This document shows positions 1 to 8,890 of a DNA stretch of 64,000 nt, in pieces. The DNA lies in contig CAIUAN010000007.1 of assembly GCA_903897145.1 (NCBI GenBank), positions 1 through 64,000 of the forward strand, in the 5' to 3' direction. Both the position numbers and the translations under genes were made by a program. Positions within the stretch are counted from its first letter, which is position 1. Every line of letters begins with the position of its first letter. The notes under the pieces are model-generated. The model saw nothing but the letters and a program-made list of their open reading frames with translations. It made no database searches and had not been told where the DNA came from. Source of the DNA: an uncultured Bacteroidia bacterium (GTDB taxonomy: Bacteria > Bacteroidota > Bacteroidia > Bacteroidales > Prolixibacteraceae).

Positions 1-2179
1 CGCCAGCTGAGGCCTCGGTGACTGAGGCGTCGTTTCTTAACGAGACTTCATCAAAATCACTACAAGTACCATTGGTGATCGTCCAACGAAGAACAGCAGT
101 GCTATTGGTTGGTACGCCAGTCACACCTGATGTTGGTGAACTTGGAGTGGTGATCGTTGCGGTGCCACTGATAAGTGTCCAGGTACCAGTACCTGAAGTT
201 GGACTGTTGCCAGCTAAAGTATATGTGCTTATCTCGCACTGAGACTGGTCTGATCCAGCTATTGCTGTCTGTGCGATGGAATTCACCAACGACACATCAT
301 CCGAAGACGAACACGGACCATTAACAATAGTCCACCTTAAAACGGTGGTGCTTCCTGCTGTTACTCCTGTGACTGTAGATGTTCGTAAGCTTGGATTAGT
401 GATTGAACCTGGACCACTTATTTTTGTCCAAGTACCGGCTCCAATCGTGGGATTATTCCCAGCTAAAGTGAAAGTACTGGTCGCACATAATGACTGATCG
501 GGACCTGCATCAGCGGCAGTAGCCAAGGGATAAACAGTTACCGTCACATATTGTGTGTTGGGAACTCCCCCGATCGATATAGTATAGGTATAGGTAACAT
601 CAATAGGACTTGTAGTCAAGTTGGTTAGTGCTTCACTAATAAAGGCAGTAGAGCCAGAGGAGGTCAAAGGTGTAATTCCTGTTATTGTAGGCCTAGTCCA
701 AGAAAAAGTAGCGCCAGAGCCACCAGTGGCTGTATACGAAAAAGTTGATCCACTACAGATCGATGGCGAATAAGCTTTTGACAAGTAATTCTTTCTTCCA
801 CAACCATCGGTAACGGTTAACCGCAGCACAATGGTGCCAAGCGGAGCAGCTGGAGTGGTATAGGTTGTATTAAGCGTTGAAGTACTCGAGAAGGAACCCA
901 CCGGAGTTTCAGCCTGATTTGTTGCACTCCATAAATAGGTTGTTGTTCCAATAGCCCCGGTAACAGTTGGGGATAACGGATAAGCAGTGGTTGGTGCCAA
1001 CAATGGTGGAAAGTCTAAATTAGTTATGCTAATTTGTTGCTGAACACCAGCCAAGAGGACAAAATTAAAAAAGGCCCGTTGAGCCGCTATATCTGAAACT
1101 GTTGAACCTGCGCCATTATAACTATGCGCCGCTTCGTACATGACCATACCTTTGGTAGCATCCCCACGATAAGGGCCATAGGCAACCAAAGCTGCCCGAT
1201 TCCCTGAATTATAAGTGATGTGTGTTTTACTGTCGGTATAGGGATTATCATAAATGGCGACCCTTGTGGTAGGCCTCCATATTGACCCAACTTTAGGAAG
1301 GTAAACCTCTTCCGATCCGTTGTGTAATGAGGCATCCATCTTCCCAATAAATTGCATAATCGGATCGGCATCTGCCGCAGGATCATAGGTGTAAACATCA
1401 GAATTGGAAGGCTTATCATGATCACCATAATAAACTAAGCCATTATTAGTCAAAAGATTAAAATATCCAGCAGGAAGACCCCAATAGGAAGGATCAGCAT
1501 CCATTGCACTAACAGCGTGACAGCCAACCCACAAATAGCCACCTTGCTCCATGTAATTTTTTAACGCAACAACATCGGCGGCAGTCCATTCACTACTTTT
1601 ATCAGGATCGGCATGAGGCAAGATATAAACATCCCCACAACTGGTTAGCTCAGTAGGAGACCCTTCGGTTACATATGAAGCCGCTGGCACTCCCGCATTC
1701 GAATAATATGGAGTGATCAAACCATCATTTTGAGTATCTAGGATTGCTCGAGGCCAACTGGTTAATTTCGTAAAAACAGGGGCAGTAAAAGTCGCCATAG
1801 GCCCATCGACTGCCACTCCAGCACTTTTCCAAGTCGCCAGCAAGGTCAGAAAAGCACTACTTGTAGCATCTTCCGCTGCGACAATAAACGGACCACCTCG
1901 ATAATTCTTGGCATTGGCCGTAAAATCAATCCCATCCTTACTTTTAGTAGAGTTGATAGACCAATAGACGGGCACTTTTGCTTGAATCAAGGCATAGACT
2001 AAGCCATAGGGTTTAAGTCCAACACTAATGGATGAATTTTGCCCCATATCGATGATGTATGAACCCGCTGCAAAGTTTTGATTTGGGTTATTACCCAATG
2101 TTACAAGGGTTGCAAACAAAAGGGCAATAACAAGGTACAGCCGTTTAATTCTCGAGGTTAACACGTTTAGATTATTCAT
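1..2179 (-). CDS. large secreted repeat protein, C-terminus beyond window
   Basis: Read by translating the minus strand from the ATG at 2179; the frame stays open to the window edge, giving 726 codons of an incomplete protein. A hydrophobic stretch at residues 14-28 looks like a signal peptide. Residues about 170-345 resemble a glutamine-amidotransferase/ThuA-like fold (YILPHADP, then GGYLWVGCHAV, later a strand ending RAALVAYGP), but no family is certain. After about residue 350 come Ig/PKD-like beta-sandwich segments, then at least two tandem repeats of 83 residues containing LRWTIVNG. This layout is common in Bacteroidota cell-surface or T9SS-secreted proteins, whose sorting domain would lie at the missing C-terminus. 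It stands alone, divergent from the PAS gene. Function unknown; adhesion or glycan binding is only inference. Confidence 0.75.
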   Translation of the reverse strand, partial: MNNLNVLTSRIKRLYLVIALLFATLVTLGNNPNQNFAAGSYIIDMGQNSSISVGLKPYGLVYALIQAKVPVYWSINSTKSKDGIDFTANAKNYRGGPFIVAAEDATSSAFLTLLATWKSAGVAVDGPMATFTAPVFTKLTSWPRAILDTQNDGLITPYYSNAGVPAASYVTEGSPTELTSCGDVYILPHADPDKSSEWTAADVVALKNYMEQGGYLWVGCHAVSAMDADPSYWGLPAGYFNLLTNNGLVYYGDHDKPSNSDVYTYDPAADADPIMQFIGKMDASLHNGSEEVYLPKVGSIWRPTTRVAIYDNPYTDSKTHITYNSGNRAALVAYGPYRGDATKGMVMYEAAHSYNGAGSTVSDIAAQRAFFNFVLLAGVQQQISITNLDFPPLLAPTTAYPLSPTVTGAIGTTTYLWSATNQAETPVGSFSSTSTLNTTYTTPAAPLGTIVLRLTVTDGCGRKNYLSKAYSPSICSGSTFSYTATGGSGATFSWTRPTITGITPLTSSGSTAFISEALTNLTTSPIDVTYTYTISIGGVPNTQYVTVTVYPLATAADAGPDQSLCATSTFTLAGNNPTIGAGTWTKISGPGSITNPSLRTSTVTGVTAGSTTVLRWTIVNGPCSSSDDVSLVNSIAQTAIAGSDQSQCEISTYTLAGNSPTSGTGTWTLISGTATITTPSSPTSGVTGVPTNSTAVLRWTITNGTCSDFDEVSLRNDASVTEASAG
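36..533 (-). repeat. two tandem 249-bp coding repeats (83 aa each)
   Basis: The codons for WTIVNG-P/T-C recur at a spacing of exactly 249 bp (GPC codons at 311-319, GTC codons at 62-70). Each unit carries the same landmarks in order: AG(P/S)DQS, TFTLAGN or TYTLAGN, G-WT, TGV, LRWTIVNG. The start of a further unit (VTEASAG) runs off the window edge, so the array probably continues. The units are diverged at DNA level, so this is an old domain duplication. Confidence 0.8.
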
Positions 2180-2608
2180 AATAACAAGGTTTATAAATTA
2201 CCATTTAGCCACACCATCTAATTTTCCATGGAATGGTGTGGTTTTAAATTAAAGTCCAAAAGGCATTTTAATTCATCCACCACTCACATGAAAATATGAA
2301 GAAGGCTTTGTAACCAAAGTTAAAACGGTGGGGTGGTTGGATTCGCATACTAAACGGCTATAAACGTTTATAATCGAAATTAATCGACTGCAAATGCTTA
2401 ACTATCAATAGATTTTTGTAACTTGAAGAAATAAGTGGAACGAGCAGTCAACAACAACATGAGTCAAGACAACTTTTTTCACGTACCGCCTGAACCTAAA
2501 CGGTAGAATCTTTGAAAGTCTTTTCCTAAATTAGGATGAAATAGAAGGTGCTTAACAGCACTGGAAATCTTATTCGCAATCCTATTACCGAATTCTAAAG
2601 CTACAAAC
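2180..2608. other. 429-bp divergent intergenic region
   Basis: Lies between the start of the secreted repeat protein (minus) and the PAS gene (plus), so it should hold both promoters. I see a perfect 14-bp palindrome TATAAACGTTTATA at 2359-2372, a possible operator, followed by AT-rich sequence. No open frame longer than about 15 codons with a plausible start, and no RNA gene recognised. Confidence 0.5.
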
Positions 2609-3205
2609 ATGAAAAAAGACCCGACAAAAACTGATTCATTAAAAAACGAAACACGACAAAAACAAACAATCAATGACTTATTTTACAATGATTTAGAAAA
2701 CCAAAAAGGGGAATTAAATAGAAAGCTTGCTGAGTTAGCATCGAATAAATTAGTCGTAGAGCAAGAGAATAAGCTTTTGAAGAAGGATCTGAAAGAAGCC
2801 ACACAGGCATTTATCAAATACAAAGAGCTATATCATTTGGCTCCAATAGGATACATCAGTCTATCAAAAACAGGTCAAGTGATAGAGTTTAACTTAACTG
2901 CGGCCCAACTCTTGAATAGAGACGAATCAGGCACAAAAAAATTCCCGCTAGCCAACCTTATCCAAGAAGACTCGAAGCCCATATTCAACCATTTCCTTTG
3001 GCAAACATTCACCTTAAATAAAAAAGAGACCTGCGAAATTAAAGTTTTAGTAGGAGAGAATCGGACTCTTGATTTGCAGTTAACGGGGTTAGTAAGCCCA
3101 ACACAAGAACAATGCCTGGCCACGATCGCCGATATCACAGACCAAAAAAGGGTAGAAAGTGAATTAAATAAATGGGCAACCTTATTTCAGCCTAAGGGGA
3201 ATTAA
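2609..3205 (+). CDS. stand-alone PAS-domain protein
   Basis: 198 residues. Residues about 25-70 are charged and heptad-like (LENQKGELNRKLAEL, then LLKKDLKEA), consistent with a dimerising coiled coil. Residues about 72-188 form a single PAS domain: the entry YHLAPIGYISLSKTGQVIEFN is typical, and it ends with IADITDQKRVESEL, the usual PAS exit helix. There is no histidine kinase, GGDEF or DNA-binding domain, so any signalling must be passed to a partner. The protein starts at the ATG at 2609 and has no signal peptide, so it should be cytosolic. Transcription ends at a strong hairpin just downstream. Such proteins can also be remnants of hybrid kinases. Ligand unknown. Confidence 0.75.
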   Translation: MKKDPTKTDSLKNETRQKQTINDLFYNDLENQKGELNRKLAELASNKLVVEQENKLLKKDLKEATQAFIKYKELYHLAPIGYISLSKTGQVIEFNLTAAQLLNRDESGTKKFPLANLIQEDSKPIFNHFLWQTFTLNKKETCEIKVLVGENRTLDLQLTGLVSPTQEQCLATIADITDQKRVESELNKWATLFQPKGN

Positions 3206-3236
3206 AACAAAAAAAATAAACACTGAATTAAATCAT

Positions 3237-3276
3237 AAAAAAAGCCCAACAGGTAAAATACCATGTTGGGCTTTTA
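3237..3276. terminator. bidirectional hairpin terminator
   Basis: Perfect stem AAAGCCCAACA / TGTTGGGCTTT around a 12-nt loop, flanked by A-runs on the left and T-runs on the right. It sits between the end of the PAS gene (plus) and the end of tRNA-His (minus), so it can stop transcripts from both sides. Confidence 0.85.
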
Positions 3277-3278
3277 AA

Positions 3279-3356
3279 TGGGGTGGAAGATGGGGCTTGA
3301 ACCCACGACCCCTGGTACCACAAACCAGTGCTCTAACCAACTGAGCTACATCCACC
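3279..3356 (-). tRNA. tRNA-His (GTG anticodon)
   Basis: The minus strand reads as a full cloverleaf: D-arm GCTC...GAGC, anticodon stem CTGGT/ACCAG enclosing TTGTGGT with anticodon GTG, and T-arm GTGGG-TTCAAGC-CCCAT. The extra 5' G (position -1, at 3356) opposite discriminator C73 is the tRNA-His identity mark. The 3' CCA is encoded in the DNA. One T-T mismatch is seen at acceptor pair 6-67. It is a single tRNA, not part of a cluster. Confidence 0.93.
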
Positions 3357-3745
3357 ATTTAATGGGTGCAAATATAGAGAATGTTTTCTGATTTGCACAA
3401 CTCCTTTTAGCAATTCTGTCAATAATCATAACCAATTGCATTTCTGAATATTGGGAGAATTGAATTAAAAGATCATATTACCAGGAATAATTAGATGTCT
3501 AATTTTATTTATAAATTTTCGTCACCAAAGCACTAAAACTCCAAGTTTCACCAAAAATAAGGTTCAACTTTTGGTCCCTTTTTTGTGCCTTGGTGCCTTA
3601 ATGGCGATTTTTATTATTGAGGCTGTTCGCATTAAGATAGAAACGCTACTATTATTTTATTCTTATCTCTTAATCTAAGAGGAAAAAATTAAATGTTCCA
3701 AGTGTATTGTTAACTTTGTTTTTGATTCAAAACAAAAGATTGCTT
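3357..3745. other. 389-bp intergenic region with palindromic element
   Basis: Lies upstream of both tRNA-His (minus) and the AlkD-like gene (plus). The notable content is the inverted repeat at 3523-3595, listed separately. The rest is AT-rich without a recognisable RNA or coding region. Confidence 0.5.
3523..3595. repeat. imperfect inverted repeat, CACCAAAG-type intergenic element
   Basis: Left arm CACCAAAGCAC (3523-3533) and right arm GTGCCTTGGTG (3585-3595) pair with one G-A mismatch. Both arms continue with a loose period of 8-11 nt (CACTAAAA, CTCCAAG, TTTCACC on the left; TTTTGGTCCC, TTTTTTGTGCC on the right). This resembles the degenerate 'CACAAAGGCACCAAG' intergenic repeats seen in many environmental bacteria (from memory; not searched). 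Role unknown. Confidence 0.5.
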
Positions 3746-4462
3746 ATGGATTATTTACTCGACGATCCCCTTATTGAAAAAACCTATCAAGACATTCTCC
3801 TAAAGATTAGGAAATTGCAAAATGGAGAGGTGGTGAACTCCATGCAACGAAGAGGGATCGAATACAAAGTAAATTATGGTGTAGGAATCCCTATGCTGCA
3901 AGAATTAGCTCAACAATACCCAAAAAATCATCTTCTGGCGCTAAAACTTTGGAACAAACAATGGCGTGAGACAATGATCTTAGCCACCTTACTCGAAGAA
4001 CCTGCCGAGGTGACAGTAAATCAGATCAACTTCTGGGCCAAAAACCTTCCTACCCTTGAGATGGCGGAACAAGCAGCCATGAACCTATTTTCACAAACAA
4101 CCTTTGCCTATCCCAAAGCGATTGAATTCTGCCATGGGAAGAAACTAGTGGTCAAGATTTTTGGACTTTTACTAGCAGGCCGACTTGCACTTACGGATAA
4201 AAATGCGACAGATGAGCAGTTTGATCCATTTTTTGAACTGATGTCACCGCTCTCAAAAGATGCGCAACTTGAACTGGTTTTTTCACGAATCTTTATTCAG
4301 ATTGGAATGCGCAATCTAAATCTTCTCGATCTGACAATTCAGCATGCAAAGATTCTAAAAACAAACGGATCAAGCACATCGCAACAAAACGCAGATGTGA
4401 TACTTGGGGAACTCGACCATGACGATATCAGAGCACTCGTTAAAACTAGAGATAAAGGCTAA
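3746..4462 (+). CDS. AlkD-like HEAT-repeat protein (DNA alkylation repair family)
   Basis: Helical protein of 238 residues if started at the ATG at 3746 (MDYLLDDPLIEK); an upstream ATG at 3707 would add 13 hydrophobic residues that look unlike the family. The pattern MQRRGIEYKVNYGVGIPMLQELA followed by LALKLWNKQWRETMILATLL matches the start of the DNA alkylation repair (AlkD-type HEAT) family, whose members bind damaged DNA through a curved helical array. The lesion-recognition aromatic and acidic residues cannot be confirmed by eye. In Bacteroidota these proteins are common and mostly uncharacterised. Monocistronic, with its own upstream region. Confidence 0.6.
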   Translation: MDYLLDDPLIEKTYQDILLKIRKLQNGEVVNSMQRRGIEYKVNYGVGIPMLQELAQQYPKNHLLALKLWNKQWRETMILATLLEEPAEVTVNQINFWAKNLPTLEMAEQAAMNLFSQTTFAYPKAIEFCHGKKLVVKIFGLLLAGRLALTDKNATDEQFDPFFELMSPLSKDAQLELVFSRIFIQIGMRNLNLLDLTIQHAKILKTNGSSTSQQNADVILGELDHDDIRALVKTRDKG

Positions 4463-4502
4463 AAAGCAGCTTCTTTAAACCATTTTTTTGACAGAATCGA
4501 TA

Positions 4503-4532
4503 TTTGAACACAGTTATTATTCCCTATCTTAG
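4503..4532 (+). promoter_or_regulatory. candidate Bacteroidota-type promoter
   Basis: TTTG at 4503-4506, an 18-nt spacer, then TATCTTAG at 4525-4532, close to the TTTG/TAnnTTTG pattern of the phylum's primary sigma factor. The following gene starts 30 nt downstream at 4562. Confidence 0.45.
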
Positions 4533-4561
4533 CGACTTAATTCCGAACCATACTCTACCCT

Positions 4562-5770
4562 ATGCGAATTATTGAAGTTAATGACATAAAAACAACGAAA
4601 GCCTTTCATCAAGTTGCCTGTGATATCTACAAAAACGACGAAAATTGGGTGCAGCCATTAGCGGCACTCGAAGATGCAACCTTCGACCCTCAAAAAAATG
4701 CCTTTTATAGTCATGGCGAGGGTACCAGATGGATCCTTGAAAATAACGAGGGATTAGCCATTGGTCGAATTGGGGCCTTTATTAATCGTAACAAAGCATT
4801 TACATTTCAGCAGCCAACAGGTGGATGTGGTTTTTTTGAGTGCATCGACAGCCAAGAAGCAGCTGACATGCTATTTAACACTGCCAAAGATTGGCTTGCA
4901 GAGCGCGGCATGGAGGCGATGGACGGCCCCTTAAACTTTGGAGAAAACCTACTTAACTGGGGATTATTAGTCGAAGGGTTTATGCAACAAGGGTTTGGAA
5001 TGCCTTACAATAAACCCTATTATCTAAATTTATTTGAGACTTTCGGATTCAAAATATATTTTGAACAATATAGTTACCACTTAAATCATAAAGAGCCATT
5101 TCCTGAACGGTTTTGGAAAATCGCTGAATGGGTAGCCAAAAAACCTGACTTCCGCTTTGAGCATGTCCGATTTGATAATATAGAAAAGTACATTCAAGAT
5201 TTTATCCACATTTATGAGCTAGCCTGGGCTCGACACGACAATCATCAAACAGTCAATTTAGACGATGTGCGCGGTATGATGCGCGTTGCAAAACTTATTG
5301 CCGAAGAGGAGTTTATCTGGTTTGCGTATTACAAAGATGAGCCTGTCCTTATGTTTGGGATGATTCCCGATTGGAATCAGATCATCAAAAAGTTAAAAGG
5401 GAAAATTAATCTCTGGAGTATTGTAAAGTTCATCTGGTACAAGAAAATGAGAACGATCACCAGAACGAGAATCTTGCTCATGGGTGTAATCCCGAAGTTC
5501 CAAGGGACAGGATTAGAATCTGCCGTATTCTGGCATCTGGATAAGGTGATGCAACGAAAACTCTGGTACAACGAGGTCGAACTCTCCTGGGTAGGTGATT
5601 TCAATCCGAAGATGATGGCCATATACACTTCCGTTGGTGGTGTGCCAGCTAAAAAGCACTATACCATGCGCGTTTTATTTGACCCACAAGCACCCTATGA
5701 AAGGGCCCCAATGCTCATTAAAGAGATCAAAAAAAATGGCAAGGTTGAAGATTCTACGAGCGAAAATTAA
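4562..5770 (+). CDS. YghO-like GNAT-fold protein
   Basis: 402 residues, cytosolic, no signal peptide. The opening (RIIEVNDIKTTKAFHQVACDIYKND) and the segment MDGPLNFGENLLNWGLLVEGF match a conserved family related to E. coli YghO, placed in the GNAT acyltransferase superfamily. A second GNAT-like portion lies at about residues 270-380, with a PKFQGTGLESAVFWHLD segment that may correspond to the acyl-CoA binding loop and ELSWVGDFNPKMMAIYTSVGG as the following beta-alpha unit. The substrate is unknown. A promoter candidate lies directly upstream and the gene appears monocistronic. Confidence 0.65.
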   Translation: MRIIEVNDIKTTKAFHQVACDIYKNDENWVQPLAALEDATFDPQKNAFYSHGEGTRWILENNEGLAIGRIGAFINRNKAFTFQQPTGGCGFFECIDSQEAADMLFNTAKDWLAERGMEAMDGPLNFGENLLNWGLLVEGFMQQGFGMPYNKPYYLNLFETFGFKIYFEQYSYHLNHKEPFPERFWKIAEWVAKKPDFRFEHVRFDNIEKYIQDFIHIYELAWARHDNHQTVNLDDVRGMMRVAKLIAEEEFIWFAYYKDEPVLMFGMIPDWNQIIKKLKGKINLWSIVKFIWYKKMRTITRTRILLMGVIPKFQGTGLESAVFWHLDKVMQRKLWYNEVELSWVGDFNPKMMAIYTSVGGVPAKKHYTMRVLFDPQAPYERAPMLIKEIKKNGKVEDSTSEN

Positions 5771-5830
5771 GTGCGCTAGAACATTATTAAAAAGAAATAA
5801 ATAATTTACAACTTCTTTTCTTGGAAACTA

Positions 5831-5860
5831 TTGCAAATTATTGAAGTATGCTTATCTTTG
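5831..5860 (+). promoter_or_regulatory. promoter of rpmE2
   Basis: TTG at 5831-5833 (-33 element), 19-nt spacer, then TATCTTTG at 5853-5860, an exact match to TAnnTTTG. The start codon of L31 follows about 58 nt later, leaving a short 5' leader. Confidence 0.65.
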
Positions 5861-5918
5861 CAGCCCATATCAAAGTGGAAAATTTTTGATTAAGGTGTTA
5901 AATAAATAAAATACAGAT

Positions 5919-6179
5919 ATGAAAAAGGGAATACATCCTGAGAGTTATCGGCTAGTAGCGTTTAAAGATATGTCAAATGAGCATACTTTTATCACCCGTT
6001 CTTCAGCTGCCTCAAGAGAAAATATCGAGATTGATGGCGTTGAATATCCGCTTATCAAGGTGGAAATTTCCAACACTTCTCACCCATTCTATACGGGTAA
6101 GATGAAACTTGTAGATACTGCTGGTCGTGTTGATAAGTTCATGACTCGTTACCAACAACATATGGACAAGCGCAAGTAA
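5919..6179 (+). CDS. rpmE2: 50S ribosomal protein L31 type B
   Basis: 86 residues, start ATG at 5919 (MKKGIHPESYRLV). Component of the large ribosomal subunit at the central protuberance, bridging to the small subunit. The NTSHPFYTGK segment and the C-terminal VDKFMTRYQQ are characteristic of the family. The zinc-binding CxxC pairs of type A L31 are absent, so this is the zinc-independent type B form. It has its own promoter and a strong terminator, so it is a single-gene unit. Confidence 0.95.
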   Translation: MKKGIHPESYRLVAFKDMSNEHTFITRSSAASRENIEIDGVEYPLIKVEISNTSHPFYTGKMKLVDTAGRVDKFMTRYQQHMDKRK

Positions 6180-6200
6180 AAAATTTACTAGTCGTGTAAA

Positions 6201-6237
6201 AAAAACCCCTCATATTGTTCGAATATGAGGGGTTTTT
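6201..6237 (+). terminator. Rho-independent terminator after rpmE2
   Basis: Stem AAAAACCCCTCATATT (6201-6216) and AATATGAGGGGTTTTT (6222-6237), perfectly paired around the loop GTTCG and ending in a T-run. Confidence 0.92.
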
Positions 6238-6367
6238 AGTATATTTACTAACTACCTAACTTTCGCTTATCGTTTGCTGGATAAAAATTGGCATGCGAAT
6301 TGACCTACTACTACCGCTCGAAAAAATCGGGAGAAATGTGACAATATGACATTGGGCTAGGAAAAAC

Positions 6368-8827
6368 ATGGAAGATACAAAAAACAAAGGGGCAAAAAAT
6401 AGCTTTTTATTCACTCGAGAGGTGGAAGAGCATGGCGAATTTGTTCCGATCATGATTGATGGTGACGAGGAAGAGCTGAATGCAATTGAGGTTCCGGCAA
6501 CTTTGCCGATTCTACCTTTGCGCAACACCGTGCTATTTCCAGGCGTTGTCATGCCAATTACAGTCGGACGACAAAAATCGCTCTTGCTGATTCGCGAAGC
6601 TTATGCTGGAAGTAAATTAATTGGCACTATTGCTCAAAAGGATGGTCAAGTCGAAGATCCACTGGTTTCTGAGCTATTTGAAGTTGGGACGATGGCTGAG
6701 ATTTTAAAAATCTTAGAGATGCCTGACGGCTCAACCTCTGTTATCATTCAAGGGAAGAGACGCTTTAAGATCCAAGACATTGTCGAAATAGACCCATATC
6801 TGACTGCCAATGTAAAAGTTTTAGATGACATTCTGCCTCAAACCCATTTAAGCGAGTTTAATGCGCTGATTGAATCATTAAAAGATCTAGCCTTAAAAAT
6901 CGTTAAGTCGTCGGGCAATATACCTCAAGAGGCTCAGTTTGCTGTTAAGAATATTGAGAAGGACACCTTCTTAATTAACTTTATCTGCAACAATACCGAG
7001 CTAAACGCGCCAGAAAAACAAGCTCTTTTGGAGCTAGACGATCTCAAAGAACGGAGCACCATGCTATTAACGTTCCTAGTGCGTGAAGCTCAGCTGATCG
7101 ATCTAAAAAAAGACATCCAGAAGAAAGTCAAAGTAGACATGGATCAGCAGCAGCGAGAATATTTGCTGCATCAACAAATTAAAACAATACAAGAAGAGTT
7201 AGGAGGATCCCCTTCGGAACAGGAGATTGCAGAGCTTAAAAAGCGGAGTCTCGACAAGAAATGGAGTGCTAACATCAAGGCTGTTTTCGAAAAAGAACTC
7301 GCTAAGCTGATTCGCATGAATCCGGCGGCAGGAGAATATTCGGTGCAATCGGGGTATCTAGAAACTCTTTTAGATTTGCCATGGAATGTCTACTCGGATG
7401 ATAATTTCGATCTTCATAATGCAGAAAAAATACTCGACGAAGATCACTACGGATTGGAAAAAGTCAAAGATCGAATCTTAGAGCATCTGGCCGTATTAAA
7501 ATTAAAAGGGGATATGAAGTCTCCAATCCTTTGTCTTTATGGACCTCCAGGAGTTGGAAAGACCTCTTTAGGGAAGTCGGTAGCCTCTGCGCTTGGACGC
7601 AAATTTGTCCGAATGAGCCTTGGCGGACTTCACGACGAATCGGAGATACGGGGTCATCGTAAGACCTACATCGGTGCGATGCCTGGTCGAATCATCCTGA
7701 ACTTAAAGAAAGCTGGAACCGCAAATCCTGTGTTTATGCTTGATGAGATCGATAAGGTTTCAAGCGATTTTCATGGTGATCCTGCATCAGCGTTGCTAGA
7801 AGTTTTAGATCCAGAGCAGAATAGCGAGTTTCACGACAACTATATTGATCAAGATTTCGACCTCTCCCGGGTGATGTTTATCGCAACAGCGAACTCTTTA
7901 AACACCATTCATCCGGCCTTACGCGACAGACTAGAGTTAATTGATGTCAGTGGTTATCTGATGGAAGAAAAAGTGGAGATTGCAAAACGCCATTTAATAG
8001 ACCGCCAACTGGAGAATCACGGTCTTAAAAAGACCGATTTAAAATTCACCAAGGAATCACTCGTCAGACTGATTGAAGACTACACACGCGAATCGGGCGT
8101 CCGTGAGATGGACAACCAACTTGCAAAGGTTACTCGTCGGGTAGCTCGCAAAGTAGCTTTTGGAGAAACTTATGAGAAAAAAATTGGAGCTTCCGAGATT
8201 CTAGAATACTTGGGGCAGCCCAAATACAGCAAAGAGAGTTATGAAGGAAATGAATATGCCGGTGTTGTAACTGGATTAGCCTGGACTTCGGTTGGGGGTG
8301 AAATTCTATATATCGAGACTAGCTTAAGCCAAGGGAAAGGGAGATTCACCATTACTGGAAACTTAGGAGAAGTGATGAAAGAGTCTGCAACCATCGCATT
8401 AGAATATTTGAAAGCGCACAGCAAACAATTCGGGCTAGCGGCGGAAGTATTTGACAAGTGGGACGTTCATATGCATGTCCCTGATGGCGCCATTCCGAAA
8501 GACGGACCATCGGCAGGGATCACCATGACCACCGCCTTAGCATCAGCATTCACACAACGAAAAATCAAAAGCAATCTGGCCATGACAGGCGAGATTACCC
8601 TTCGAGGACGTGTCATGCCTGTAGGAGGAATTAAAGAGAAAATACTGGCAGCCAAACGCGCTGGTATTAAAGAGATTATACTTTCTAAAGAGAATAAGAA
8701 AGATATTACAGAGATTAAAGATATCTACGTCAAAGGATTGTCTTTTCACTATGTGGCCAACGTAGCAGAAGTGCTCGAAATCGCCCTATTAAAAGAGAAG
8801 ATAAAAAATCCTTTAGCGATCGTATAA
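6368..8827 (+). CDS. lon: ATP-dependent Lon protease
   Basis: 819 residues, typical Lon length. Cytosolic AAA+ protease that degrades misfolded and regulatory proteins. Order of domains: N-terminal substrate-binding LON domain (about 45-240, beginning [19 protein letters not shown]), coiled linker, ATPase with Walker A GPPGVGKT (392-399) and Walker B FMLDEIDK, and the LonA peptidase domain with catalytic Ser715 in KDGPSAG and partner Lys758 in GGIKEKIL. Start ATG 6368 gives a 40-residue acidic extension before the LON domain, as often seen in this phylum. No heat-shock operator could be recognised upstream. Single-gene unit closed by a hairpin terminator shared with ispF. Confidence 0.97.
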   Translation: MEDTKNKGAKNSFLFTREVEEHGEFVPIMIDGDEEELNAIEVPATLPILPLRNTVLFPGVVMPITVGRQKSLLLIREAYAGSKLIGTIAQKDGQVEDPLVSELFEVGTMAEILKILEMPDGSTSVIIQGKRRFKIQDIVEIDPYLTANVKVLDDILPQTHLSEFNALIESLKDLALKIVKSSGNIPQEAQFAVKNIEKDTFLINFICNNTELNAPEKQALLELDDLKERSTMLLTFLVREAQLIDLKKDIQKKVKVDMDQQQREYLLHQQIKTIQEELGGSPSEQEIAELKKRSLDKKWSANIKAVFEKELAKLIRMNPAAGEYSVQSGYLETLLDLPWNVYSDDNFDLHNAEKILDEDHYGLEKVKDRILEHLAVLKLKGDMKSPILCLYGPPGVGKTSLGKSVASALGRKFVRMSLGGLHDESEIRGHRKTYIGAMPGRIILNLKKAGTANPVFMLDEIDKVSSDFHGDPASALLEVLDPEQNSEFHDNYIDQDFDLSRVMFIATANSLNTIHPALRDRLELIDVSGYLMEEKVEIAKRHLIDRQLENHGLKKTDLKFTKESLVRLIEDYTRESGVREMDNQLAKVTRRVARKVAFGETYEKKIGASEILEYLGQPKYSKESYEGNEYAGVVTGLAWTSVGGEILYIETSLSQGKGRFTITGNLGEVMKESATIALEYLKAHSKQFGLAAEVFDKWDVHMHVPDGAIPKDGPSAGITMTTALASAFTQRKIKSNLAMTGEITLRGRVMPVGGIKEKILAAKRAGIKEIILSKENKKDITEIKDIYVKGLSFHYVANVAEVLEIALLKEKIKNPLAIV

Positions 8828-8830
8828 TTT

Positions 8831-8873
8831 AAAAATGGCCGTAAAATACAAGATCTATTTTACGGCCATTTTT
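8831..8873. terminator. bidirectional terminator between lon and ispF
   Basis: An 18-bp perfect stem, AAAAATGGCCGTAAAATA (8831-8848) against TATTTTACGGCCATTTTT (8856-8873), 7-nt loop. A/T runs on both ends serve the two convergent genes. Confidence 0.92.
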
Positions 8874-8890
8874 CATTCTATACAGCGCCT

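Noticed and set aside
1087-1428. Separate 113-codon minus-strand frame
   Set aside because: It overlaps the large secreted protein in another frame and has no recognisable domain; it is a shadow of that gene.
2459-2506. 15-codon frame starting at an ATG in the gap before the PAS gene
   Set aside because: Too short, no similarity and no promoter relation; chance frame.
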